This document shows, piece after piece, positions 11,414-26,400 of a DNA stretch of 64,000 nucleotides. The position numbers were made by a program, and so were the translations under genes. The notes below the pieces were generated by a model that saw only the letters and a list, made by a program, of their open reading frames with translations, had not been told where the DNA came from and ran no database searches. The stretch's first letter is position 1. Each line of letters begins with the position of its first letter. Source of the DNA: Edolisoma coerulescens (Eukaryota > Chordata > Aves > Passeriformes > Campephagidae); the NCBI GenBank assembly GCA_013397115.1, contig VWZW01004700.1, forward strand, positions 1,969,309 through 2,033,308. The letters are read 5' to 3'.

Positions 11414-14400
11414 GTACGTCGCGCTCTCCCCGCAGGGCTGCGCTGGCTCCGGGGCGCACGGGGGCTCGGGCCCCACGGTGACGGCCTCAGGTACAGAGAC
11501 GGTGACACAGAAGAGGGGCGTTTTGAACGGACAGGTTTAAACTTGGCCGGCAGAATTCATCACTCCGAAGAGAGAACTTTACTCCCTTCAAATGGCATCA
11601 CTAAAGACAGGATATTCTCCTAGAATGAATGAGATTTGATTATTCGGAAACATAATTGCATCTTTTTAATTTTATCACATGATTTGTAATATTTGCTGTT
11701 CAAAGCTTTGAGAGTCTCTTACAAACCTGTATTTTCATTAAATCACCAAGTTTCTAGTTATCAATTTTGCAGAGGAAAGCTGACATGAAGTTAACTGATA
11801 TGTATGAGAAATAATATAGTTAAATAATACTTGAATTATATTTAAATAATTCTTGTGATAGTTAACCTTTTCATGCACGGGTCAACATTACTGCATATTA
11901 TTTGTTTATTTTATTTCTTCAGACTAAGTTATTTTATTTCAGAATACCCAGGACGGTTGTCATGCGTCACTACTTTTTGTTTCTGTGTTGTAGTTGAACC
12001 AGCTTGACTGTATTGCTTGGATAACATATGATATTTAATATCTTTTTTTCAGAACCTCCATGTATAACAGAAGAAATGTTAGTAAGTATGCTTATAAGGC
12101 TTGGTCGTTATTTTCATCCTGCAGCTATGGAGCAAAAAAAGCAAAAAACCATTTTGGAAACTGTTGTCTGTGTTCTCATTTCTTTTTTGTAAGTATGGAT
12201 TACTGAGCAATTTCTTAAAATTTTGTCAGACGAAATACTTAGTTTGAAAATCATTAGAAGAAAAAGTAACAGAAGACTATGGAGAATAAAGATGGAAATG
12301 AAAGTGAATTAAGGTGAAGGAAGGAAACAAACAACCGGAAGATTCAACATGATAGGTTTAACAATCTCCTTACTTTACCTTTTCTGCCCTTTGCTCATAG
12401 CTCATTGTAGGATTTCCCTGATGTTTGTCTTCTTGTTTGAAAGGTATATATGCTTGTCTGCTACCTCATAAGAAATGACACCTTTAATGTTGCAGCTCAG
12501 GTACTGTTTGCCTATTCCCTGTTTTGGATGCCTTTGTCACTGTGTATTTTAAAGTATAAATTTGTTGATACTGCTTTTGGGAACCTCTAGATACTGTTTT
12601 ATTTATAGTTTTTATTACCATAAACAGAACCAACATAAGCATAAGTTTTGGACCAATTTTTAGCACACCTTAACCTCCAGTTACAATTCTAAGGCAGCTT
12701 TTTCTAGTCATAATTTGGACTGTGCAGCAGGAGAGATGGCATGGGAAGACATGAAACCAAATGCTTTCTGACACAAAAATCTGAGCTATAGTATTGTACA
12801 TGCAACTCCATAACCTATAATGTGCACATACAAAAGTGCAACTATGATTTCAAATGAAAATAAGACTGTCTACAAAAAGCCCTCCAAAAACCAGAGGAAA
12901 GTATATAATGTATAGATGCAGTAAGTAATAAAGCTCACATTAAGAAGATCATAAACATTTTATCTATTACTCAACCACTGTGTTTACATTTCTTGCTGTT
13001 AAATGGGACTACAGCAAATTATATCCTTGGGAAATTAAAAACATGTTACCTGCATATTCCTAAAGAGCTTATATTTCAGCCAATAATAAATTAATTGTTT
13101 TGAATAAGTCCTTTGAAACAATAAAATATTTTCATGATGTATTATCATATCTAGTCTTATCTCGAGATTCATCCTTGTCAGTGTCAAACCAAATATGAGG
13201 CTGACTATAGCTTGTTCCTAATTAATTTCTTAACTGTGTTAACACTTGCAGAATTGATAATTCTGGATCTGATTGCCTATTGACATTATGAGAGGATTCT
13301 CTGTTGATTTCAAAATGGGTTAGACACTTTGGTAAATTCTATTTAATCAGTGCCCAAACATCTCTAGGTCCGTGGCACTGCAATTGCATTGGGCTGCAGG
13401 CCTGTGATGCAAATAAAGCATGAAAGCCTTGCTTTCAGCACTGGCAGCATTTTCTAGTGAGCGTGAGCTACCTTGCCTGTCCTGTATCAGTCATAACAGC
13501 AACCACAAGTGCTAAGGAATAAATGCTGGCAGAGTAGGGCCAGACAAACATCATCAGGTCTAGTCCTGACTTGTCATGCATGTTATCTCAGATTTCTTCC
13601 TTATCTGAGCACAAGCTATCTGTATTTAGGTTAGACCGCTGGGGTTTGGATCAAGATACTGCCTGCCTGTACTCTGTGCATGACCTCTCTTTAATGCTAT
13701 TTCTCACTAGCAGAGTTCAACACTATGAACTTAAGAAAGAGGAAAAAGATTTGTGTTGCAACACCTTTGCTGCTATTGGCAAATACATTGGATTTAAGTG
13801 CATTCTCCTTGCCTTGCAAGGCTGAAATTATAGAATATTCAGGAAAATGAAACTATTAAAAATTATTTAAGTGTCTTCATACTGAAGACACATATCTGAA
13901 GACCAGTGGAATAATGTTCCAGTTTTACTCTCTTCTGAATTGAAATGGGGATGGTGGAGATACTGAGTACAGTGAAAGTAAGACTTGGAGCCATACTTTT
14001 AGATTTGTCAACAGCAAAACAATTCAACTTCTAGTCTACAGTTTTTGAGTCATATTAGCAGAATTTAAAATGCAGAGGTCAGAAAGGATACCAAAACACC
14101 TGCAGATGCAGTCTTCACTTTGGTTGAGGTCAACAGGAAGCCTCCCAGTTCTGTCGAAGTACGGCATACACTGCTTGCTTGCTGAGCCAAATTATAGGTT
14201 AGTGCACTCCCTTTTATCTTCAAACATCCCCCCAAACATCCCCAAGCAGCAATGTGAGAGCAGAAGATAGCCCTGGTGAAATATTATAGTCTCCTTCCCA
14301 AGTGCAAGAGAGAAAGCTACAATGTGGGGAGTTTCTAGACTGTTAGCTTATGCACATTTTTTCAAAAGTTAACATGCAGACTTTCAGCATCTAGAAGGTG

Positions 14401-17400
14401 TTGAGTTTATGAAGGCTTTATCTGTAAATTTATTGGCAAAGGATTTACTTTCATATATGCATTTTAAATTGTTAAGGACCTCGGCAGTGTGCAATGGCTA
14501 GAATATAACATTGATGCAATGACTATATTCTCAAAAACGGGAAATAATATTTTGCAAAAGCTTCTATGTCTCATGGAAAAAATACTGTTTGAGGCAATAG
14601 TGCATTCAAACCTTGTTAGCGCAGATTATTACAAGCCATGCTTTGTGGTTTTGTCTCTCTATAGGAAGAATGCTTAGCCACAGATGATATGCTTGTGGAT
14701 TACTTCAATGAATTTTTGAGTCTTCCAGTAAGTACCTTACAGAAATCCCTTGCAAAATACAAGAAAAGCCTTACTAAGATAAACTTAATCCATCTTGGAA
14801 AATTTTATATTTTGCCACTTGCTACTTAAATGACTTTTACAATATATCTGTATTTTAATGGTAGCAACTCTTAGTGCTCAGTGTTATTATCAGTAAGAAC
14901 AGCCCAGTATCTGGACTTCTGGGGACAGATGTTACCTTGCTAATTTACAGAATCACAGAATGGGTCAGGTTGGAAGGGAGCACAGTGGGTCATCTGGTCC
15001 AACCTCCCTGCTCAAGCAGGGTCATCCCAGAGCACATGGCACAGATTTGCATCCAGATGGTTCTTGAGTATCTCCAGTGAGGGAGACTCCACCACCTCTC
15101 TGGGAAGCCTGTTCCAGTGCTCAGTCACCCACACAGTAAAGAAGTTCTTCCTCATGTTCAGGTGGAACTTCCTGTGCATCAGTTTCTGCCCACTGCCTCT
15201 TGTTCTATTGCTCGGCACCACTGAGCAGCACCTGGCATCATCCTCCCTTCAGACACTGATAGACATTGATGAGGGCCCCTCTTATTTGCCTTTTCTTGAG
15301 CCAGAACGTGCCTAGCTCCCTCAGCCTTTCCTCATGAGAGAGTTGCTCCAGTCCCTTAATCATCTTTGTAGCCCTCCACTGGACCTGCTCCAGTAGCTCC
15401 ATGTCTCTCATGTACTGAAGAGCCCTCGACCTGTTGGCAATGCTCTTCAGAATGTACACCAGGCCTTCTTGGCCACAGGGACACACTGCTGGCTCATGGA
15501 CAGGTTGTTGTCCACCAGGATCCCTAAGTTATTTATGTATTTAAACTTACGTAAATAATAATTTATGTATTTAAATCACAGTGCACTAAAATAATATTAA
15601 TAGGAAATGAAAAAGACACATAAATGCTTATTCAAAAAGGTGTCCACTTCTATTACAGTGTCACAACATGACAACAAATGTTTGTCCTTTTACAGTTTTC
15701 TGGCAATGCATTCAGTGATTAATTAACATTTAAGCTCAAGAACGAACTCTTTCTCTTCATGGCTCAGAAGGTTTCAAAGTTGGCACTTCCCTCCTCTTCC
15801 TCTCCCATTTGCAGCTAGAAGGATGAAGCCTTACCCTGTATTCTGTGTGCTGATCCAGTTACAGTTAAACCATCATACCCAGTACCCGGTATTTAACCAG
15901 TTCTCCTATATTTTTCTCCTTTTCCGTATCAACTAGCCTACCTCCTCACACTCTATTGAGAGTCACATGTACAGTCCTGCTCCCTCAATGTGGCAGCCTC
16001 ATCCAGCTTCATCTTAGAAGTCTTGGCCCTGACACCTTACACTCAAAGTCCCTTGCCAGGTGGCACAGGCCTTTCCACAGTGTCACTTGTGGCTCCCACC
16101 TGATGTGCCACAGAGTTTCCCCACAGCCTGTTCCCTTCCTAAGGCACTGCAGTCCAACAGGCTACACTACAAGAACATATATCCATTCTACAGCTTGCTT
16201 GGTAGGAACCACTGCCAGCATTAGGAGAGGGCAGAATATATCTTGATGCTCCTTGGACCTCACACTTTGGTGAAGCCATTAATGAAATAAGTTCAGTTGT
16301 GATTCATAACTGAATGATTTGGCTTACTAAATTGAACCAGACATAGCTGTCTCTCTAAGCCACATCATAGATTTGTGTAAATGTACACAGCATGGAAATT
16401 GCACTACTAAGGATGGTAGAATGGGCTCCTCATGCCAAATTTAATCCTAAAATAGAATCTGGAGGTATTAACTATATGTCAGAGTGTGAGTTTTGTGCAC
16501 AGCATCGATACTGCCTTCTTTCAGGAGCTCAGTCTTTACATGCTTTCATCGCACTGCAAGACTCCGAAGAGTATACAAAGTAGAGACACACAGATGGGGC
16601 AAAATGTGTGGTGAGAGGGCTGGTTATTTTGTTTCTCCAACACTTCCACTCCCCCAACCTCCCCCCGCAGCTGCCTTAGGATATCTGCCTAAATCCAAGC
16701 CTAACTACTTAGGTTTTAAACCTAGGCCTTCTTCTATGTGCCAGATTGTTCTTAGCACAGAAATACCATCCTCCATGCTTTTGCTGCTTATTTGGAAACT
16801 ATGCTTCAAGTTTTCCCCAAATTGCAGAGGATGGAGTGGGTAAGAAGTTCAGCCTTTTTGGTCTCTTGATCTCCTTAGACATACACAAATTTCAGGACAT
16901 CTGTTAGACGCCAAAATTCTCCTTGGCCTCAGAGGTCTCCTCAGCCCACAGTCTTGGCGCAGCTCAGCACCTCTGAACTGCAGCAATTGTCCAGGCACTC
17001 CTGATGGCTCTGGAAGCCCACAGAAAAGAGTTCACAGTCACTCCTGAGTAAACAGTGTTTTATGCTGGTAATCTTGATAGGTTTCTAAGATGACACATGG
17101 TCTCTCTTCTACATATTTACATATCTTCATGAAAACAGATGCTCTATTAGCTGTTTTTAACTGTAATGTTCTCATAATTGGTTTTATTTTCTCTTTGATC
17201 TTTTCCTAAGGATTTATCCTCTTCAGGATTATGTTCTCTTAATGCCTTGAGTTCTGCGGTTGGAATACCTTACATTCCCAATTTCCCTCTCCTTCTCAGA
17301 AGGCTTCTACTAAAACAGCGCATTGAAATTTCCATTGCTTTATTCTTGTTGTGCTTATACACTGTTGCCTGGGAACAGTATTACCCAGGTGTGCTAGTAG

Positions 17401-20400
17401 TTAGGCAACAAGTTAAACTGAAAATATTGTGAGACTTGATACAAGAAATCAGGGGGAGCATATGCTTATTTTAAGGGACTGCCTCTGCATTGATTTATAA
17501 TGCACCATTAGCAGATGGAAAATTGTATCACTGGGGACTTGCTATAGCAGCAACGGGTTTTTCATGTGGGTTTTTTTTTTGCTTTGATTTACAGTGTATC
17601 CCTTAAGTGATCCTCTTGTTATAATGACATTCAATGTAATCTGACATAAATATCTAGGTACTCCAAAGTGCTATATACTGCAATAAAGTGTAATTTACAG
17701 AAAGTATTTCTGAAATACATAATACAAAAAACCTCAGGAGAGCACTTGTTGCCAGTAGTACAGTGATTTCACAGTAGCAGGAACCAATTACATGACACAC
17801 AAATGAGTTACACCTTCCTTAGTAACTAATGTAAAATGAAAGATTTAAGAGAAACATTGGCCTGGATACATTTCCATTTCTAGGAGTCCAGGCTAGAATT
17901 TGAATCTCTGATCCATGTATTAAAAACATCCAAGGATATGTTTAGTCAGGAATGAAAATTCAGAAGTCAGAAAATCCAGCTCAATGTTGAAGGCAAGCAC
18001 AGTAATGTCAGCTTGCTTCTCCTCCACTCTACAAGCTGCTTGCTACTCGTTCCATCCCAAGTCTGTTCTGGGTCTTCCCTCTCATTTTCCAGTTACTAGT
18101 GATCCTGAGGAAGGCACACTCCTCCTCTTTGCAACCTCAAGGAGTTGCACTAGAGACAAAAGTGTTCCTTGTACCTCAATTGAAGCACATTCAGGAGATG
18201 ACACTTTGGTGGCGAGTCCCTGGTTATTGGTTTCCCTTGCAGCAGAAATCTACTAAGTGGCCATAATTTTAGATTTGAAGAATATTTCTTTTGAACATTG
18301 TTCTCACTGTAAAAGCTCTCCTCCAAGTAGTCTGGGTTCCAGCATTTGATGCAGGTGATGATTCTGAAAAGAATTAAAGCCCAAGTAACAAAGCTTGGGC
18401 CAGTCGGTCTTTCTGAAGACAGAATGGTCCTGCAAACCTAGTGCTGTCAAGAATAAAATCTTGCTTGATCTGACTAGCAGATTACAGAAAGGGCAGAAAG
18501 CAAAGAAGCAATGCACTCTGCTGCACAGTTCGGGCCCTTCACTGCTTTGAAGATGAGTTTGAATAATTCCATGCATGAAATCATCTATTCAAGGCATCAG
18601 TGCATGCTCATTAGTTTCCTCTTGTCTTTTCCAGGTGTGAGGAGGGAGGCTGCAGTTGCCAATATAACCTCCCTTAAAAAGGCTTTGGCAGAAGTAAGGC
18701 CCTACATGCATGTTACATTGAGACTTACCCAGGACTAAAATTTGTATCATGTCTTTGACATTGAAGGAAGCAAGCAAAGCATTCCTGACTACATTCCTTA
18801 TTGATAGTGTGTTTACTCTAAATGTTCTTCTCTCTCGATTAGATTGTGGTATGTGATTATGACTTTTGTCTTACTCATCAACAGAAGGGAAGTCCTGGAC
18901 TCATTAAAGTCAATGGGAGATTTTGCATTGACCATGTGTAGTGTGAATTTTTCCAGATGCTTCATAGAGCTGCTCAAATTCTCCTCTGGTGTGGACTCTT
19001 ACTGACATTTATTTATGATATACATATACCCCTCTTAAGGAAGTTTTGGCAATGCTCCTGGATGAGATCTCTATTCACTCCCACCCTTAACCTAAGAAGC
19101 AGCCAAGCTGCGGTCATTCTGTTTCTCTTGGGATCAAACGACGTTATTTGGGTCTGGGATGTGAGCATATTTACACGTTTGTTAATTGTATCCAAAGTTG
19201 AGTGTCTCTGAAAACTGTTAAGACAGAGAACAGTGAGATTTATATGTCTGATATCCTGGCAACATGGTGATGGATTTGGTTTTGGTTTCTGTTATGGGAG
19301 GACTGAGAGAAATTTGTCTTCCCTTCAGTTGTGTGTAACTTCAGGTTTCAGAATTATGTTTTCTGTTTATTTTTCAGCTGAAAACCATTTTCAATGTGCA
19401 TTTGACAGCTAAGAAATTTCTTTGCAGTCAAAAAAGTATATGCAATTGTTTATTTATCTAATAGTATTCCTGTACCACAGTCTGAAAACAGCTTTTTATT
19501 ATTTGCTCAGAGTTTTTTTCTGAAGCTGAGATTACTACCCTGAGTTACATTGGTCATACTGGCTTTGGGGGGAGAATTGCCTGTGAGTGAAACAGTTTGC
19601 AAAGTCTGTAGACTTCTTATTTGTTGGTATTCTCAAGTCCTTGATCTTATTTATTGTGCTACATTGATAATATATGAACCTCAAGCTTCAAGGCTCCTGC
19701 CAAACCTGATTTATTTTTTCTTAACATCTTGAGGTATAATTTCTCTGGAGATTTCCCTTTCTATCTTCAAAGCATCAAAAATTGGCTCAAACTAAAGAGA
19801 ATGATACACTTAGACTGTGGTTAGTGTATTTTACTTGTCTGTAAAAAGCCAAAGCACTTGCCAAATGTGGGTAAGAAAGACATTTCTTAGTATATTAGAT
19901 TGGCATGGATAATTTTTTCCCTTTCCTTTATAGTGTAGACTATCATCCACTCCTTAACATAGGCATCTTCACCAAAGAGATTCCTCATTATTGTAATGAT
20001 GGAATATTGGTGGTGCCATAAACCTCTCGTTATTGTCCCATGAAATGTTACAGGATTTTACAGTACTTGACTTCCACTGCAAAGGTTTTAAGTTTGCTAC
20101 AGGGTACTGAACAGTTTCCTGGTGCATTTTTTTTTGTGGCTTGTATTGTGTGAGAATGGTTAGATTGTGTGTTTTGCCCCAAAGTTCTTCACATACTGAA
20201 AGGAAAATGGATTGACTGATCCTCACTTCTGTATGGTAACTGGGAAAATTTTTCCTACAAGAAATCAGGTTCTGGGGGTGTTTTTTCGTGTGTTCCCATT
20301 TGATTTTTCTCAGAACATTATCATTTTTATTTTTGTGGTGGTGATGAGTTAAGATTAGCAGTTATCTCTTCTTCTATTATGCTTATAAAAACATTCTGAT

Positions 20401-23400
20401 TTATCATTCTACTTTTTTTTTAAGTAAGCAAGCTTCTCCAGAGAGGTTTGAACTATTCTAAAATGCTTTTATATGATAGTTTGAGAGATAGAGAGATGCT
20501 CTATTGGGAATTTGGGATTTGTACAGAATCATAGATTACTGTCTGGAAGGGGCTTTGAGGAGGTCTGTAGTGTGGCTTCCTGCTTAAAGCAGGGTCAGTG
20601 CTTAAGTACTGACACCAGGTTGCTTGGCACTTTCTGCAATTGGTCTGGAAAACCTCCAACAGCTGATTCCTCTCTGGACAGCCTGTCCCAATGCTAATCA
20701 TCCCACAATTATGTTTTTTCTTACAATCCAGTTGAGACTTCTGTTGTTTCAGTGTGTGATAAGTGGTTTCTTGTCCTCCCACCATGCACCTCCTTAAAAA
20801 GCCTGGCTTTATCTGTTCAGCAATCTCCTTGTAAATACTCTAAGGCTGCTGCTAGTCCTCCCAGAGCTTGTCCCTCAAGGGCGAGTGCTCCAGCCTCGGA
20901 CCATCTTGGTAGTCTGCTGATGGACTTGATCAAATATGTGACTATCCTTCTTGTACAGGGGACCCAAAACTGGATGCAGTATTCCAGATGCATCCTTACT
21001 AGTGTCAAGCCTACTGGCTGCTCTCTGACTGATAGAAGTATGCATGCCTTTTCATGTCCCTGGGGATGTGTAACTACATCCAAACCCCAAAAGTCTGGAC
21101 TAGAACCCCCTTTTTCTGTCCAGTATGTAGTGTATGAAGTCTAAATCTTCCTATCCCATCAGTGCCTGTTCTTTTGCTCCATTAGTGTATTTGTCTTATA
21201 AATGATTGGTAGTCAGACTCCCAAAACAGAAATACACTTTACATTTTAAAAATCGTCACTAGCATCTGTTTCACTACATTAAAGTTGCCATAGTTTTCTC
21301 TTCAGCTAAATAGAATATATGTCGAAAAACCCCTTGATCTAGAATAAGTTACAAATGATTAAATAAAAGTAGATATGTGTGATAAACTAATATTGTATTT
21401 GCCTAGTTTTCAATTTGAAAAGCATGGAACTATAATAATATCATGTCTAGTCACATAGTCCTTTATTATGAAATTTGCATTTTGTTTGCTTTTTTTTCCA
21501 CAAGCGAGAGCATTTCAAATCCTAAGATACTGAAGTACTTTGTTTCTTAGTGTGCTTTCTTCTGTTTCTTTTTTTAAAACATGAAGGAATATATAAGGAA
21601 GAATACATTTAAAGCCTATTAGGGTTGCACAGTTAGTGACTTAAAAGCTGGTAGCAGCCCAAATTAGGTTTGAAAGTAAATGAAATGTACACGTAGCAAA
21701 TTGGGAGGAGGTCTGAATGTAGGGAAATCTACTACACATAAAAGGTTTTTTAGATGCTGTTCAGTACATCTGGAAAAAAGAGCACTAAAACCTGCAGAGT
21801 GCCCTGGAGAAAATGAATGCCAAAAGAGGCACAAGGTGTCAGAGAACAAAAACCAATCCATGATTTCAGCTGAAGTTAGGTAACTGAACAGACTCGTGCA
21901 ATTCAATGCGTGGCCCTGAGCAGTGACGGTGTGATGTCATAGGCACTAATCATACACTTAAAGCTCTCACATGCTGTGTGCTTTGCCAGGCTGAGCCTCC
22001 ACAGTGAGACATTATGGGATAAGAAGGGAATGTTGAAACCACATGTTGCAGCCACATGGTTTGATTCTGGGCATTGCTCTACAAGACATCGATTAACAAG
22101 GGGGCTTCAAACAGAAGCAACAAAATAGGTGACACTGACATAATTACTTTAGGCTTATACAGGTGTGAAGAAGAATCAAATTGTTCTGTAGTATATTTCT
22201 ATGTTATATGTAGCATGTATTTAGCATATTTAGAATGTATATGAATTATGTCTATACGTGCATATATGTGATATATAAAGAAGTTCAAAGAAATTAAAAA
22301 TACAGTACTTGAACAAATAAAATATTCTTATTAAATGCAGGGGAATGACAACTGTACAAACACCAGGTGGGATCCTGTCTGGAATAAAGCCAAAATGAAT
22401 TTTGGCTCTGGGTCTAGGTGTGGCCATAGTTTCCTGAGTGCTTAAATACAGACGCGTTGTTGTCCAGCTGACTGCAGAGATGCTTATATACTCTATAGAA
22501 TATAGAGTATATAATGCATATAAGTTCTATATAATTTCTTATTCATAACTGTCATGGGTATCCTCTATGACTTCTGTAAAATCCATCCATATTTTTCCTC
22601 TTCATTTCAAGTAAGAGAATTTGAAAGTCTCTTAGGGAAATACCTAATACCAGAGCTTAAAAGATGAAAGATGGCTCTGTTTTAGTGTGTACACATGCAG
22701 TGGGGTTTTGTGAGTTGACAAAAATCACAATTGCGTGGCCAAAATGGAATTTTAGTCTATCTCATCTATTATACAGTATCTGCCTGAACTAGTGATGTAT
22801 AATAAAATTTACTACAGGACATGGGTTTTGGTACTTGTTTGACCTACAGGTAACAATATGGTGCAAAACCTTTCCTACATATGAAAATCTTCAGATTCAT
22901 CCTCCTCAAATGCATCTCACATTTAAAAGGTCAGTTTCATTGCTAATGTTTTTAAGCCTTGATTGTTGATAGTTATGAATGGGAGAATAACACTGGAGAT
23001 CTGATCCTGTAGGTGAGTACTTCTCTGTAGGATAGTTACTAAAGTCACAGTTAATTATATATTCTAGATATCAATGTACTGGATCTATTATTTAAATGTG
23101 AAAAATAATGGTCTGTGATCTAGAATGAATTCAATTCTTGACAATTAAGCATTGTTGAGATAAAAAAGTAGGAATGCTTTGGAAAGCTATACAGCAAAAA
23201 CAAGAATGCAGAAAAACTACTATTTCAGGCCCCAAGAGAAAGAAACCTCATAATACGATTTTGTTTTCTGTAGGATGCCTCTATATGATAAAAAGTAATT
23301 TGTTAAATGACAGTTGCCTTATTACAGGACCATAAACTTTCCAAACTTCTTTTGTAGACTTTTGCCCAGCCAGTGAAGTTTAACTCTGATGCTGGGGCTT

Positions 23401-26400
23401 TTGAAGTAGTTAATTATGCCCCACGACGCCTGGAAGGCCAGCCGAAAAATGTTCTACATGGTCAGAAACCTCCAAGCCCCATTTATGATGTTGTAAGGAA
23501 AGAAGAGAATGATGGGCAGCTCTCCAAAATGCACAGTGCTTCTCCAGCCTTCAGTATTGATCCAAATTACAACACTATGGTAAGCATCTTATAGCCCCTG
23601 AGTTTATATTTAGATCTTACTGTAGAAATACTGGCAATAGTTATTGTTGTGTTTGGCTTGGTAGCTTGGGAAAAATGTTAATTTATGTTAGGAAAATATA
23701 ATGATGGGCCAAATTATGCCCTGTAATGCACATGTGTCTAGCAGACAAGTGAATGGAATTACAGATGCACATCCTGTAGCACAGAATTTTGAGGATTCTG
23801 TAGGGCAGGGTTCAACTGTGTGGTCTAAATACTTTTCAATATTAAAAGAAAAAATATTATGACAACAGTTACTTTACTAGTGATCCCTGGAATGTGCAAA
23901 TTGACTGAAACTAATGCAGCTCAGTCTTTCCTTATTAATTAATTTCCTTGTGTGGCTATGAGCTCATCTGTGGTCTGGCAACACATAAGTCTCTCTTCCA
24001 TTAATTCCAAAAGGATTTACATGGTTAGCATCAATTGAAATGGCCAGAAAAAATAATCTTTGGCAAGAAGAAAGCTAAATTAATGGAAAGATGGGTTGGA
24101 ATTTCGAAAAAAAAAAAAAATCTGGTTTCAGGCTTGCTTAGACAGTATCAGTTTTGGTATTCTTACCTGCCTACTTCCAGGGCCATCTTCAGCATGAATT
24201 AGGCAGGTTAAAATCAGGAGTTGAAGCATCTTATGCACCTGAGAGAATACAAGCTGGTATAATTGGATGTGGGACTTTACCTTTAAACAACAAGTTTTGA
24301 GGACAAAAAGTATTTCACTGGGATGCTTGGTTTATTCCTTTCTTGCTTATTTTTCATGGATGTCACTGACATGACTTCATTTTATTCAAGGCCAGTCTAA
24401 GCTCTTGCTACATTTTTTGCAGTGGCTGCTCAAAATTATGTCATAGCTGGAAAGCTGAGAGAAAAGCAGGGAGTTGTAACAGACGGCTTCTTTTCCCAGT
24501 ATAAGATTAATGATTTTCAGAAAAGAAAACAGTGTTGAGAGAGGTCAAAAGGCAATGATGTTTAACAAAATTATACTAATGTGGTATTGCAATTATCTGC
24601 ATTTAAACTGGACAAATGATACAAAAGGACAAGGCCCACAGACATCCCTACCATGTTAAATAATAATTTTCACAAACACTTTGCTTGAGAGCACAAAAGC
24701 TATTCTTGATTTCTTATTTCCTCTCAGTATTAAACTGGGGAAATGCTGTGTGCTTGTGCAAGTGTGGCTAACATTGCTCTCTGGGCTGACCTCCCATCCT
24801 TACCACTGTGGATGGCCTTTCTTGAGAAATTCAAAACCATTTCACTATTACTTTCTTCTTTCATGTGGTCTGGAGAAATAGGGCTTCTGTATTATTTAAG
24901 ATTCCATTTCTTTCCCTGGGATATTTTCCATAAATGGGAAGCATAATAGCCTTTTGAGGAGCAATATGCCTCAGTACCCTTTCTTCTCCTTTTGGGGGGA
25001 AAGGGTGATATTTCTTCTTATTTTTGATTCCTCCTCCTCCTTTACTGGATGGGTAACAGAGATGCCTCATGCAGTTCAGCTTGGCATCTCAAGTCTGAGC
25101 TGGAACAAAATGGCCTGTGAAACAGCTTGCCCCAAATGGTTACTGCAACTACACAAGGTGAAAGCAGTCATCTCCATTCATTGTATTACAATGACTGAAC
25201 CAGGAGAAGCCACCCCAGATCAACTCTTATCAAGTAGTTCTGTTCAAATCAAATAGTATTTGATCTTTCAGTCATCAGGTGATGCTGTCTGCTTTGCTTT
25301 GGCCTTCAAACTGACTGAAGAGACTGACAGTTGTTTTGAATGTTACATTGCTTACAAAAAGTCACCTTGAGTGGTCATCACTGGCAGGTTACTTATGAAA
25401 AGGAGTTGTGACTGGAAAGTCCTAGTAGGCCTTTCAGGCTATGGCCTGAATTTAAACACATCTTGACTAAGAAATACACACAGTGGTATTTTTCTCTGTA
25501 TTTTACTTCCTTCTCAGATGGTTACAAATTTACAGATAAGCAAAAGTTCTCTTCATGTGTGTTTGCAGATTTGCAAATCATTGATATGGAAATAAGTATC
25601 CTCTCATCGACAGTCAATATCAGTGGTGTAAAATATGTTGAGAAAAAAATATCTGTGGACTTGTGTAGAACTGATCACAACTATGGAAAGAAACTGGCCG
25701 GCATCCCACATACCTTACTTCAGAGAAGCCCCAGTTCAGCAAAGCACTTAAATATGTTTTTCACTTTAATCAAGAGAAGTTAAACACATGCTTAAACTTA
25801 AACACGTGCTAAAAGCTTTGCTGGATTGGGTCCTAGCAAGGCCTAAGGCTGATTGGGTAAGGAAGCTAACCAAGGTAACAAACCCATCAGATTAAATGTA
25901 GCATCTTTCTCTAGGGATGGGGAAAGAACAGAGATTCTTTCCTTCTGATATGACATACAATTTTGTGTACCAGCCATGTACAGACGTGAGCATGTTATGA
26001 ATCATTCAGATAAAAAACTGGGCTGTAAGTCAGTAAATGCATAAATATTAAATGCCAAAATAAAGAGACTATCTTCTGTATTTCAAAAAAATTTGTCAAT
26101 TGCCAAAAAGAAGCATACACTGTGTGGTTGGGAGTAATTAGTTTCCATCTCCACAAATTACATTGTATGAGCCACTGCCAACATAAGCTTTCCATATTTT
26201 GAAATATTTTCTTCTCTCTAAATGAAACCACCCACTTTCTGAGTAATTCAGATTTTTTTAATCCCCTACAGATACGTATGAGGCAGAAATAACCCTTGCC
26301 CTGAATGGAATATTAGCTCATGGAAAGAAAAATCTAAGCTGTGATCTACGTAAACTGATTACTTGATATAACAAGTAGTATCCGTCCTTGCCCAACCTTC

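Larger units (their letters stand above)
11150..11500 (+). promoter_or_regulatory. RGS22: CpG-island promoter of RGS22
   Basis: This is a sharp island of GC-rich, CpG-dense sequence in otherwise AT-rich DNA, surrounding exon 1, as expected for a TATA-less vertebrate promoter. It contains an ETS-like element (ATTTCCGG, 11165-11172) and a RFX/X-box-like element (11275-11288). No TATA box was seen in front of exon 1. The transcription start is inferred to lie within about 11,170-11,280 but cannot be fixed from sequence alone. Confidence 0.75.
14728..23357 (+). other. RGS22 intron 3 (8.6 kb)
   Basis: The intron holds two CR1 copies (14949 and 20525, listed separately), a 14-bp perfect inverted repeat at 22484-22514 and a spaced 15-bp direct repeat at 15531/15561. 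The remainder shows no exon-like sequence. Confidence 0.7.

Noticed and set aside
11070..11623. Several long open frames on both strands in the CpG island
   Set aside because: GC-rich sequence lacks stops by composition; apart from the frame containing ATG 11281/11389 they show no similarity and are not in phase with any exon.
25463..25783. 106-codon open frame in intron 4
   Set aside because: Its end lies in a palindromic repeat, it has no similarity to RGS22 or another family, and it would disrupt the clean phase join of exons 4 and 5.
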